This document shows positions 54,557-64,000 of a stretch of 64,000 nucleotides of DNA, piece by piece (positions within the stretch are counted from its first letter, which is position 1; each line of letters starts with the position of its first letter). The stretch is taken from positions 1 to 64,000 of the forward strand of contig JAPEVC010000107.1 in assembly GCA_027946555.1 (NCBI GenBank), given 5' to 3'. Source of the stretch: Gnomoniopsis sp. IMI 355080. Taxonomy: Eukaryota > Ascomycota > Sordariomycetes > Diaporthales > Gnomoniaceae. A program made the translations under genes and the position numbers. Under the pieces are notes generated by a model. It was not told the DNA's origin. It searched no databases and was given only the letters and a program-made list of their open reading frames with translations.

Positions 54557-55771
54557 ACAGGTTAGGCAGTCATCGATACGGATGGACAGACGTTTATTGA
54601 TTTTCAAGGTTGTCATGGTTTGAGACGGACGTTTGGTGTAGGGATGTCGTTGACGTTGAGAATCAAGCCACAAGATTTCAGCGCCACAGTTGTTGTGTTG
54701 GGAGTCCAACTGGGACTGCAGTAAGCTGCTTGAGGCCCTGGGATCATGAACAGGTAAGATCCATGGATTGGACCCCACCCCAAGGCTACGGACAGGTGCA
54801 ACAGCAGCGAAGGACAGGTCGCGGAACCGGGATATGAATGGTCCCCGACGAGAGCACAAGGGGGCTGTTGATGGCGCCCGCAGAAGTTGTCACAGATGTT
54901 GGGTTGAGTTTGGATCGCTGGCTGGCATTGAGGACATGAAGCATGATGTTCCAAGCTCCCCGGGCTGGGGATGCCGTTTCTCATCTTGATTACCTTGACG
55001 GCTGCTTTGACATTTCTTGTTGCCAATCACATTTTTCTTGAGCAATTATTCAAAGGGTGGGTAGGTAAGTAGGTAGGCGCAATAGCTGTCGCTTTAACGC
55101 AAGTACAAAGTACAGTACATTGTAGGTCTAGTATGTAGGTAAGTTCATTAATTGCTTATATTGTAGTCTCGAATGTAACTTTACCCCTGAGTATGACGCG
55201 ATGGGGATCGCCAAAGAGGACAAGCTCCCGCAATTAGGCAAGGCCGCTCCCGTTACTCCAAAGTGGGCTTGTTGGCCCTGATTCCGACCTTCCGACCTCA
55301 TCTACTTAGGACCAACCTAAGGTAGGAGTAGGCTCAAAGACCAGCTCGAATTGCTTTTCCCTCCCAATGCATGCAACGCTGTATCTGGCCATGTCGTTGT
55401 CGGCATCGTGCTCAAAGTGTATCTTTACCAATAAACCCAATTGACTTTCCATCGCGGGGCTGACCTATTCCTACGGGCCTCGAGGGCGGACTGTGCCTCG
55501 CGTGCTGCATTCCACCTAGCTCGCATCCTCCACATCCTTTTCAGCTTGCTCGCTGCTCCAGATTGCCTCATTTCTGGTAGTCTAGCCTAGTTCTAGCCCC
55601 AACCTACCCTTGAAGCCTCTCCTCGGAGAATACCCTCTTTTCCTCCCGACGCTCCACTCGATGATTTAGCATCTCTCAAGAGCTTGCCCGCCATCCACCG
55701 ACTGATCCATCCGCCCTCATCACCGACGACAAAGCCCCTGAAATTCTCGGCGCGCCGCCGACACCTCGATG

Positions 55772-55811
55772 TCCCCGTCCCCGTCCCCGTCCCCATCTCC
55801 GTCTCCGTCCA
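55772..55811 (+). repeat. CCCCGT hexanucleotide repeat in the kinase leader
   Basis: Four to six copies of CCCCGT and variants (CCCATCT, CCGTCT) lie about 160 bp before the kinase start codon. Confidence 0.8.
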
Positions 55812-55963
55812 CGAACCACGCGACAATCCTTGCTTGCCATTCGATAACCCCCAGGAATTAAAAACATCGCGGACCCGATCGTACTCGCCCCCATCGCGCG
55901 CCCCGGCCAAGGAGCGGTCCTACCCGGCGGGTTCGCGTCGGATGGAGGCAGGCCCCCGAGAAG

Positions 55964-58848
55964 ATGCAACCGGCACGCGCCACCAACGAGCGAAAGGCCA
56001 AGCTCGCCCGCTCTTACCAGGAGCTGCTCGACGAGTTCAGTAACAAGGATCTCAAGACCGTGGGCAATTATCATCTGGGCAGGTTAATCGGCAAAGGATC
56101 CTTTGGCAAGGTCTATCTTGCTAGCCATAAGCTCACCAATGGCTCCAAGGTGCGTCTTGCTCCTGCAATTGCCAAAAAGAAATGAAACCAGGAGGCTGAC
56201 GGTGATGCAACAGGTCGTGCTCAAGTCCGCAAAGAAAGATGACTCCAACCTCGCCCGGGAGATACATCATCACCGTCAATTTGTGCACCCCCACATCGCC
56301 CGACTATACGAGGTGGTCGTGACTGAGAACTTGGTGTGGATGGTGATGGAGTACTGCTCTGGTAGGTCGTTGATCGGTGTCGAGACGAGACGATTCCCAG
56401 TGATGTTGACAAGAAAACACAGGCGAAGAATTATATGACTACCTTCTCCGACATGGCAAGCTTCCAGTCGACAAGGTTCAGAAAACCTTCACTCAGCTCG
56501 TCGGAGCTGTCGCCTACGTCCACCAGCAGCACTGCGTCCATCGCGACCTTAAACTTGAAAATATCCTGCTCGACAAGCACGAAAATGTGAAGCTGCTTGA
56601 CTTTGGCTTTGCGCGCGAGTATGAGGGCAAGACGAACTATTTGCAGACCTTTTGCGGGACCATTTGTTACTCGGCCCCGGAGATGTTGAAAGGAGAAAAA
56701 TACGCCGGGGAAAAGGTGGATGTCTGGAGCTTGGGTATCATATTATATGCGCTGCTGTGTGGGGAGCTACCCTTCGACGATGACGACGACGACGTGACTC
56801 GACGAAAGATTCTCTCTGAGGAACCCAAGTACCCCGAACATATACCACCGGAGGCTTTGTCTTTGCTCAAACAATTGCTATCGAAACGACCATTTCCTCG
56901 ACCGGGGCTGTCCGACATCTTGAACCACCCTTTCCTCGCCGAACATGCACCCGAACAGCGGACCGTTCTGACCAGACAGCAGCCTGAGCCGTTCTCAACA
57001 CCCCTGGAGAAAGACACACTACACCGAATGAAGGCTGCTGGAGTAAATATCGACCAAGTGATAGAGTCTGTACTAGCTCAGAAATGCGACACTCTTGCTG
57101 GTTGGTGGACATTATTGTTGGAGAAAGAGGAAAGGAAACAGGCAAGAAGAGAGCGCAAGAGAAAAGAAAAGGACGGAGAGCGCAGGAGTTCCCGCCGTTG
57201 GTCACAGGCTTCCAGTCGTCTTGAGCGCCTCGCCCCGGTTGGCGAGGAAGGGGGATTCATGAGGCTGGGCGATCCTCCTGCATCCAGAGCCAGGGGCCGG
57301 TCTGAACGGAGAAGCGGTTACTATGCTGATTTTCAGATAACGGATTTACCTGGTCTGCCTGAGGCAGGGCGATCTAATATTACATTGAGTCCCGACTCGG
57401 AGCGACCACCACCCATCGACAAGGACTCAATCAGGTCAGTCAGCAGCTCGCGCCGGAGGCCCATACCGCCACCTAAAGAGGGCGTGCCTGGTGTGCTCCG
57501 CAGCGCAAGATCTAGGGGCTCGACGCTGCACCTTGTCACAACATCTGACGCGTTGGATAGTAGAGCCGGTATTATAAGTCAGGGCCAGGATGGTTCGAGC
57601 GAGATGCGAAACAAAATACGAAAAAAGCAGTCTCAGGGCTTCATATCACACTGGAAGAATCTGACTCATTGGCTCTTCGCCCCTTCCAGGCGACACAAGG
57701 GTGCGAATAAGAGGCTGAGCTCTTCGACGCCCGATTTGCGCGATAAAGCACGTGGTGGAACTGGCAAGCTCTCCAAGGAGAACAGTCCAAGGCCGCATAC
57801 TGGCAGGGCTGCGCCAACCCACCCACCTCCGAGTGGCGCTGTGGCTTCGTTGCCCAACAATCTGGTTGCTAATGGCTTCCCCAGAAAGGCGATTGCTCCT
57901 ACACAGACGCCTGAAGGCGGTGTCAGCAGCCCTACGGCAGCAAACTTCTCGACCCCAGGTGGCTCATCGGGTGCGCACCGACGTGCACCCACGGGCAGCT
58001 CATACAAGCGCCAATCTCTTTCGCCCCCGCCCATTACGCCTCGTTCGACCGTCCGGAGATCCTCTGCTGGACTGCGAGGTCGGAAGTCGACTTCGTCATC
58101 CGTGTCTTCAATCCGATCCATGCATCATGCTCAGCATCACCACAGCCACTCGAAGGCCTCCTCAACCTCATCCACCAATTCGGTGTCTACGAATATGTCC
58201 AAGACTCCCATGCAGACCGGTCGGAGTCCCCACCACTCCGTCAAGGTCCTTCCAGCAACTCCGACTTCAGTCACATCTTTCCCTAGCAACATCCGACTTG
58301 TGCGGGGCGTGCCATTGACACTCAACGACGAAGGACCCAGTGGCCTTGGTAGCCGAGGCGGTAGTTTAGCAGCCAGTCCCATGATGCCAGCTCCACGCTC
58401 ACCGAACCCATTTGCCTTTGGCGAGCGTAACGGCCCATTTTTCGCCAAGCGGAAACGGAACATTTTCAAGGGGCCGTCGTTGGCATTTGCCAACAGCGGG
58501 CGCAGCGCCAGCGGTGGCACACCAAGTCAAAGCCGCAATACGAGTGGTGACCGTCTCGGCCGGCGCAGTGGAGAGATTGCCGCAGTGCAGGAAGAAGACG
58601 AAGATGCGCTCGAAATGGAAGACGACATGATGGCCGAGGAAGATGAAGACGATGACCGCGACACTGTCAAATTCATGGGGCTCGAGGAAGAGGACGAAGA
58701 GATTGAAGAAGTGGAGAACTTCACCCCGGTGGTGAATGGGCCGGGCGAGACAGTAGAGGAGGTCATTTTCGAGCCCGCAGAAACGGAGAAAGCTGAGAAT
58801 GGCCACCCGGGCACATCGAGTCCAGCAAGGATTGGAGTACCGACTTAA
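55964..58848 (+). CDS. Serine/threonine protein kinase, YPL150W-like
   Basis: Three exons (55964-56149, 56214-56361 and 56423-58848) give 919 residues. A complete N-terminal kinase domain spans about 37-305. It has the glycine loop GKGSFGKV at 43-50, Lys66 in VVLK, the catalytic loop HRDLKLEN with Asp153, DFG with Asp171, SAPEML, and the C-lobe DVWSLGIILYALLCGELPF. The N-terminal block SNLAREIHHHRQFVHPHIARL is characteristic of the kinase group that includes yeast YPL150W, which is poorly characterised. A basic Lys/Arg/Glu helix follows near 415-445, then a long disordered Ser/Pro/Arg-rich tail, a His-rich patch (MHHAQHHHSHSK) and a very acidic C-terminus. The intron branch sites are CTGAC-like. 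It is convergent with CDC43. Confidence 0.93.
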
Positions 58849-59447
58849 GCACCATGGGTATTGGTCGAAAGTCGTTCTCGCTCCTGTGTGGCACATACAT
58901 ACGAACAACTGCCATGCAGCCCGCATCATATCAGCACAACCGGCGCTTTGGAGTCACTGAAAGCTGTAATAAACCCTTACACAATTATCGTCTCGCGCCA
59001 TAGGTTTGCTCTTCCCGGGACGACGAAACTCGGTTTCAAGATTCACCCGACGAGTGCATTCTTATGCGATGTCGAGCGCCCGTCTCTTGGCTGTCTCTGT
59101 CGAGATGGGTACTATACTATTCTACTGCTCAGCGAGTGTTTTTTTTTTCTCCCTCTTGTTTTACTTTTTTTCGACGGGATTTGACTTTCTATGATACCTC
59201 TGAATAGCTTCTCTTCATGCATGTTATAGGAGAAGAAAAATATACTTGCTTTCTATGCTTTCTCTTCACCAAGCGACTATGCTGTACTCTGTGTGTGCTA
59301 TGCAATTGTAGTTTTTAAGACTTGGGTATCATATGGAAAAACCTCCTGATTCAAACCTCCGACATGTGTTTCTGCCCATCCGAATCAAAGTTTGACCCAA
59401 CGTCTTGTGAGGTTGGCTTCGCGTCCTTTGAGAATATATATACTGCC
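58849..59447. other. Convergent 3' flanks of kinase and CDC43
   Basis: There is no supported gene in about 600 bp. T-rich tracts near 59140-59170 probably belong to the kinase 3' untranslated region. Confidence 0.5.
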
Positions 59448-60911
59448 TCATGCCATGGCATCCAGCCACTCCGGTCTGCCACCTCCCATACGAGCAGCAG
59501 TATCCACCAATCTATCACCGAGCCTTCTTTTCGGCCCATCTACATCCTTCTCACCTCCCTCCGCACCCTTCAACAACCCCCGTCTCGCCTTCTCAACCTT
59601 CTTCACAGCCTCGACACTGACACAAAGACTAGCATCCAGCTTCTTGAGCGCGGGATCCCCCATTGTAGCCAAGGCCGCCAATCCCAAGCAGGCATGTCCC
59701 ACGTCCGGCGGCGACCCGGGGTGTTTGCCGAATCCGCCGATGATGTGCTGCGTCTTCTCGAGGAGGAACTGGCGTTGCGCTTGGACGGCTGCGGCGTCGG
59801 GCGCGTCCGGTAGGTTGAGCACAGCGAGCGAGCCTAGTGTCCACCACGTATAACATGTGTCTGCGACTTTGTTGCAGCGGCCATTGAAGCCGATGAACTG
59901 CGGCATGGTTACCGAGTCTGACAGGGAGAGCTCTGCAAGGCGGAAATTTGCCGTCGCTGGATCGTCATCGTCTTCATCCTCGTCGCCAGCCTCACTTTCA
60001 CCAGCGAGGTAGGCAAATTGCCGACTCGCAAGCCACCCCACAAAGCCCTTCCGATCCGCGATTCCCTCTTGCACCGCCTTGCTAGCGTTGCCCTCGCCAC
60101 CACCTCCTTCCAGTGGCCGATCCAACAACGCCAGCGCCGCCACAGCACAGTACCCGTACCCAGCATGGCTCTCGTGCGCACAGCTCTCCGCAAAGCCACC
60201 GTCGTACGTCTGCCCGCGGCGAATGTGCGCCATCAACGCCGGCACGTCTATATCCTCCACGTACTCTGGATGCGAGGGGGGCAGATCTCCGCGCAGCATC
60301 CACCGTACGGCCGCGGCGAGGTAGCTGTAGCGCATATCCTTGCCACCCGCGATAACGCTCTCCTTCTCCCCAGCCTGCCTTCCTCCTGGTATTGATGGCG
60401 CGTCGTATACAATCTCGCCAAAGCTCCCGTCCTCGGACCGCTGCAGCCGGCGCAGCCACCGCAGCGTAGCCACGCGATCCACGCCCGCGAACGCGCTGGC
60501 CGCACTAGCATCGTCATCTGCGGAGAGCAGGGCGAGCAGGAGCAGCGCAAAGTATGTACCGCCGATGTGGGCGTTTTCGGTGTCGGATTGTTGGTACTGC
60601 GGCGCAAAAACGTGTGTGGGCGAGCCGGTGAAGCCGCCGAGCGGGTGCTGGCAGGAGAGGACCCAGCGGCGGAGGTTCGCGCGGTCGATGGGTGTGAGGA
60701 GGGGTTTCGTCGTTGTGGTTGTTGTTGTTGTTGTTGTTGTATCTTCGTCTTTGGTGGATGTGAGCAGGTCGATGGAGCAGACGATGAAGAAGCCGAGGGA
60801 GAGGCGGGTGCTGTCCATGGAGGTGTAGTGGTGCGGAAGGAGGGTGCGGATGCAGCGCTGCCAGTAGCGCAGGTGGCGCGCGGTATCTAGGGGTGGGTCG
60901 TAGGGGTCCAT
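59448..60911 (-). CDS. CDC43: Geranylgeranyltransferase type I beta subunit
   Basis: The beta subunit of GGTase-I holds the active site that attaches geranylgeranyl to CAAX proteins such as Rho GTPases in the cytosol. From the ATG at 60911 the frame gives 487 residues. Family repeats are clear: GGFTGSPTHVF, EDGSFGEI, DGGFAESCAHESHAGYGYC, FNGRCNKVADTCYTWW and GGFGKHPGSPPDVGHACLG. The Asp and Cys of ADTCY and the His of DVGHA are the expected zinc ligands. A polythreonine run of about 12, encoded by a trinucleotide repeat, and an acidic loop (DEDEDDDD) are local insertions. The frame stays open to an ATG at 61091, but the added 60 residues are Pro/Arg-rich and unlike the family, so I use 60911. 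Confidence 0.94.
   Translation of the reverse strand: MDPYDPPLDTARHLRYWQRCIRTLLPHHYTSMDSTRLSLGFFIVCSIDLLTSTKDEDTTTTTTTTTTTKPLLTPIDRANLRRWVLSCQHPLGGFTGSPTHVFAPQYQQSDTENAHIGGTYFALLLLALLSADDDASAASAFAGVDRVATLRWLRRLQRSEDGSFGEIVYDAPSIPGGRQAGEKESVIAGGKDMRYSYLAAAVRWMLRGDLPPSHPEYVEDIDVPALMAHIRRGQTYDGGFAESCAHESHAGYGYCAVAALALLDRPLEGGGGEGNASKAVQEGIADRKGFVGWLASRQFAYLAGESEAGDEDEDDDDPATANFRLAELSLSDSVTMPQFIGFNGRCNKVADTCYTWWTLGSLAVLNLPDAPDAAAVQAQRQFLLEKTQHIIGGFGKHPGSPPDVGHACLGLAALATMGDPALKKLDASLCVSVEAVKKVEKARRGLLKGAEGGEKDVDGPKRRLGDRLVDTAARMGGGRPEWLDAMA
60711..60740 (+). repeat. (GTT)n repeat encoding polythreonine on the minus strand
   Basis: About nine GTT units, one imperfect, lie within the CDC43 coding region and read ACA/ACC-type Thr codons on the minus strand. 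Confidence 0.85.
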
Positions 60912-61359
60912 GGTGAGGTGTGGCGGTTGGCAAAAGTGCTGGGAATGAGGTGGTGGTATTCGAGGAATTTGGAGTTGACGTCTCTTGCTGACCCCTGTCG
61001 GGGCCGGAGTCTTGATCCTTGCTCGGCCGCTCCGGTCCGTTCCCGGGGCATTTGAAGATCTCGGCGCCGGGCCGTCACAAGTAGGCTCCACTTGTCTCCA
61101 TAAACCAGCTGAACTTCTTCGCCGCCAGCATTTAATAACTGCTACAGGACATTGCCGAACCCTAGTCTTAAGGTAATAACGAGGTAGTTTGGTCGGCGAG
61201 ACTTATATTGCTGTGCTCTACAGAGTACTGTACAGCTCTAACACATTCGGGTTGCTGCTGGCTTGATGACTATTTGTCTTGAAGCGCGTAGGGCAGGATA
61301 TTGAGCTGCTATAGGTACATCTGACGTCCCCTACATGTTCAAAATAATCTTTTGTGACT
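60912..61359. other. Upstream region of CDC43 and 3' flank of the dehydrogenase gene
   Basis: About 450 bp with no supported gene. Confidence 0.45.
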
Positions 61360-62112
61360 TTACCAGCCCAAGATCTCGCCCTCCTGCGTCAGGAACTTGC
61401 CCGACTGCTCCCGTGTGGCCGTGTCAATCACCTCCAGCATGCCGGCCACACTGGACTCAACCGTCACAGGCGGTCCTTGTGCATAGCCCCACTGGTTCGC
61501 CGCAAACTGACCAGCACGTGTCTGAACCCAACCTGGGTGCAACGCAATGGAAATGAGGCCATCGTCCTTGTGCTCCTGATGCAGCGCTTTGGTCAACCAG
61601 TTTTTTGCAGCGCGGCTAGGCCCGTAGGCTCCGCCGGGTACGGGCTCCATCTCTGCGATGCTGCCAACGGACGACGTGACCATGATGAGCTTGGGCGACG
61701 ACTTCGATTTTTGCAGCAATGGCCAAAGTGCCTGGAATACCAGTAGTGGCGCAATGGTGTCGGTCTCGAAGGCGGCGCGCAAGTCCTCGGCGGTGGTTTT
61801 ACTGGCCGGCGTCATTGCTGGCACGCTGCCAGCGTTGTTGATCAGGACGTCGATGTGGTCCACGCCGACTTGATCGACCATCTGGCGGATGACCTCGGGG
61901 GCGATGGCTTTCGAAAAGTCCAGCTCGATGATGTGAAGATTGTCCAGGTCCGTCGGCATTCCTTCTTTAAGAGATGTGGCTGCTTGCTCAGACCGCACAG
62001 TCGCAATGATGGTCGTGTTGGGGCGGGTCAGAAGTTTCCTTACGAGGCCCAATCCTAGACCTCTGTTGGCGCCTGTGACCATATAGACGGTGTCTAATTC
62101 CTTGCCTGCCAT
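61360..62112 (-). CDS. Short-chain dehydrogenase/reductase, nor-1-like, with YxxxR
   Basis: SDR enzymes reduce or oxidise carbonyl and hydroxyl groups with NAD(P)(H). From the ATG at 62112 the frame gives 250 residues in one exon. The nucleotide-binding motif TGANRGLG lies at 13-20, NNAG at 92-95, and the serine segment VTSSVGS at 145-151. The catalytic tyrosine is Tyr163 in AYGPSRAAKN, but the residue at Tyr+4 is Arg167 rather than the near-universal Lys. The overall pattern is closest to norsolorinic-acid-ketoreductase-like SDRs. An upstream in-frame ATG at 62211 would add 33 residues not needed for the fold. The EthD-family gene lies 1 kb upstream on the same strand. Confidence 0.9.
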   Translation of the reverse strand: MAGKELDTVYMVTGANRGLGLGLVRKLLTRPNTTIIATVRSEQAATSLKEGMPTDLDNLHIIELDFSKAIAPEVIRQMVDQVGVDHIDVLINNAGSVPAMTPASKTTAEDLRAAFETDTIAPLLVFQALWPLLQKSKSSPKLIMVTSSVGSIAEMEPVPGGAYGPSRAAKNWLTKALHQEHKDDGLISIALHPGWVQTRAGQFAANQWGYAQGPPVTVESSVAGMLEVIDTATREQSGKFLTQEGEILGW

Positions 62113-63129
62113 GACGACTTGTTGGGTATTGACTTGGAGATGATCGAATTTGTGGGAGGATATTGCAAGGATGTTGATTGAGGGAGCGAAGAAAGAAAAT
62201 ACAGGGCTCATGCTTACGGGCTATTCGCCACCTCGATAGAGTATTGTTAAAGCTTACCAGGCTCATAGGAATTGCATATGAGCATATTAGCGTCTCATAA
62301 TGGTCTTGAGCCGAGGCAATCAAAAATAAAGGTGCTTTTCTTCGCTCGACCCGACAGTAACTCGATTTTCTCAAGAACAGCGATAGCCTGCGTGACACGT
62401 CTTGTTCTCCCCGTAGACTGCAGGTTTGGTTCACTCCCACCTGTGTGTTCCAAGTGGCTTCCAGTGCCATTTCCTAGCATCAGATATCTTTGATTCTTTT
62501 TGCTTCTGTCTTTCATTGACTGGGGCTTGGTCGGTAGCTGGTGGGTGTCAACTCAAGCAGGTGCTCAACGTGTGAAGGGCTTATAAAACATATTCATCCT
62601 GGATGATTGCCCAGGTAATTGTTCAAGTAGACGGTGTCTCTAAATTGAGTTTTACTTGTAGCAGCCACATTTTGGTGATTGTAATTCTAGTGATGTTTTT
62701 GCTGCGAATCGACTTCTTTTCCTTGCCCCCCCCCCTCTCACTTCCCTTCTAAACAGCAATCGTGGCCCCATCGTGCTTTTCATTTACCACACATGGGAGT
62801 GTTTCCTTTTAGCTTGGCCTACAGGCTCCGTCGAAACCTTGGCGAGCGTAGGTGTGAGGATGGTACGGTGGGTATGAGAAGATGGTCGGTACTTAGTTCT
62901 GACATCGAAAACTGAAAGCTCTTCGCCCCTATGATTCTCCTGGAGCCGCTTCCTCTGGCCTTCACCAGAATAGCGCACAGGTTTGAGACTTCCTGTTTTT
63001 GGCCGAATGTGTCCACGTCAAGTAAGACGGCCCCATCATGCAATTTGAATAGTTTCGACCCCGGGGGCAGGAAATCTCATCGCACTTTTCCGGGGCCTGA
63101 GGTAGCATCATTGTGAAGCCGACCAGTCT
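62113..63129. other. Intergenic region between dehydrogenase and EthD genes
   Basis: About 1 kb without a supported gene. It includes a run of eleven Cs near 62726-62737. The part next to 62112 should be the dehydrogenase promoter. Confidence 0.45.
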
Positions 63130-63462
63130 TTACAGAATAGTCCACTTGCGCACAATCTCGCCCTTCAGAATCTTCAAATCGAGGTCGGTGAAGTTCGGAA
63201 CATCTGCAAAGAGCTTTGTCGACTCTTCTGATGCTGCAGCCTTCTTGAAATCCTCCACACTGTCCCAATCCATTTTGCACTGTAGAAAGTACGGCTCGTC
63301 CTTGTCCGTATGTTCAGTCACCATCCAGGACTTTAGACCTCTTGGGCCCCAGATTTCCTGAACGAGAGGCATGTGGACTTTGTAGTAATGATCATAGTCG
63401 AATTTGAAGGCAGCATCTGGATTGCTTGGCCTGGGGTAAGCGACGGTTATGATGGCGGGCAT
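63130..63462 (-). CDS. EthD-domain protein (dimeric alpha-beta barrel)
   Basis: The frame encodes 110 residues, the normal length of a single EthD domain. It opens MPAIITVAYPRPSNPDAAF, followed by the family segment FDYDHYYKVHMPLVQEIWG with the conserved His, and ends GEIVRKWTIL. EthD proteins are small dimeric alpha-beta-barrel proteins, some of which assist oxidation or cyclisation steps in degradation and polyketide pathways. No partner is proven here. The nearest gene on the strand is the dehydrogenase, 1 kb away. Confidence 0.9.
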   Translation of the reverse strand: MPAIITVAYPRPSNPDAAFKFDYDHYYKVHMPLVQEIWGPRGLKSWMVTEHTDKDEPYFLQCKMDWDSVEDFKKAAASEESTKLFADVPNFTDLDLKILKGEIVRKWTIL

Positions 63463-64000
63463 GGTACTGGTTGTATTTTGCCGCTAAGGTGTGATGAGGA
63501 CAGGATTAAGTAGACTTGACAATGTCCTATTTGCGCGATATGGAAATTTTCAGGTTGATTTTCTGCCGTACTTGTAGGGTTTGAAAACTTTACAATAACG
63601 GGATATGCTTGAAGTGTCACGCAAGGCGTCAGCTCTTCTTATACCCACTTGAGCATGGAGTAGTGTGCTGGCATGCATAGATGCACGATATATTCATTTC
63701 CGGCTCTCGCCTTGACTCAACCAACGCGACATTGATACTGGAATGACGTAGTCAATCATTCTCATCTCCGCAATATGAAGACCTTCCGTGGAATCCCGAA
63801 ATTTCCTTGCAATTGCAGGTGCTAAACTTGGACCGAATATAAAGCTTGGCGGATCGAGTCAGTGTTTTTGGCGTCATAGTCAACGGTACCTCCCGAGAGT
63901 AGAGTTCCGAAAAGGGCCGAAACTGTCTCAAGCATAGCCTTCAAAAGTTTAAGTGCAGTAAATAAAATAAAGAAGGCCAGGATGTAAGGTTTTTGTTCTC
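63463..64000. promoter_or_regulatory. Upstream region of the EthD gene
   Basis: The last 538 bp contain no supported gene; the part next to 63462 should hold the EthD promoter. Confidence 0.4.

Larger units (their letters stand above)
50749..55963. other. Long intergenic region; no confident gene
   Basis: More than 5 kb without a supported gene. A 149-codon frame at 53815-54264 (+) and a 137-codon frame at 54613-55026 (-) have no recognisable domains. The stretch contains two perfect hairpins (51234-51300), repeated TAGGTACCTAGGTA-type motifs near 53335, 53568, 54495 and 54542, and the GC-rich leader of the kinase gene from about 55440. Confidence 0.45.

Noticed and set aside
60912..61091. 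60-residue N-terminal extension of CDC43
   Set aside because: The added sequence is Pro/Arg-rich and unlike the family; the ATG at 60911 gives the expected N-terminus.

Overview
The window is nuclear DNA of a filamentous ascomycete (Pezizomycotina, most likely a sordariomycete; the species is not identified). Genes carry short introns of about 50-350 bp with GTAAGT/GTACGT-type donors, CTAAC or CTGAC branch sites and YAG acceptors. They include a subgroup-C GH18 chitinase, a filamentous-fungal-type CDC25 and a YPL150W-like kinase. I rebuilt exon structures by eye from reading frame, splice signals and family knowledge.

Layout. 1-5.8 kb: one uncharacterised gene (627-2048), a 60-bp minisatellite and a decayed GH72 glucanosyltransferase fragment. 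5.8-10.8 kb (minus): ATP1, the mitochondrial F1-ATPase alpha subunit, in seven exons. Its fifth intron is 2,699 bp and holds a complete, same-strand 753-codon gene with a GIY-YIG-nuclease-like domain, basic repeats, two C2H2-type fingers, a Ser/Lys hexapeptide-repeat region and a PCNA-box-like C-terminus. 11.8-13.4 kb: two small uncertain genes. 14.6-29.5 kb: a housekeeping block with CUL3 (minus), ZIM17 (plus), the 2,660-aa UTP20 (minus) and the CWF19-like DRN1 (plus). 29.5-31.2 kb: intergenic DNA with a broken amino-acid-permease remnant. 31.6-33.0 kb: an uncharacterised 440-aa gene. 33.2-38.4 kb (minus): a chitinase of about 1,630 codons with LysM, chitin-binding and GH18 domains, interrupted by one extra base. 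It shares a promoter with a secreted, Kex2-type preproprotein gene (39114-39920, plus). 40-47.5 kb: gene-poor DNA that starts with an AT-rich, probably decayed stretch. 48.9-50.7 kb: CDC25 with a long leader. 50.7-55.9 kb: no convincing gene, but structured inverted repeats. 56.0-58.8 kb: the kinase gene. 59.4-63.5 kb (minus): geranylgeranyltransferase-I beta subunit, a short-chain dehydrogenase with an unusual YxxxR motif, and an EthD-family protein.

The conserved genes serve energy production, protein turnover, mitochondrial chaperoning, rRNA processing, splicing-lariat turnover, mitosis and prenylation, and do not form one pathway. The most interesting object is the nuclease-like gene nested in the ATP1 intron, which looks like a candidate selfish or homing-type element in a nuclear spliceosomal intron. 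The second is the divergent pair of frameshifted chitinase and secreted protein.
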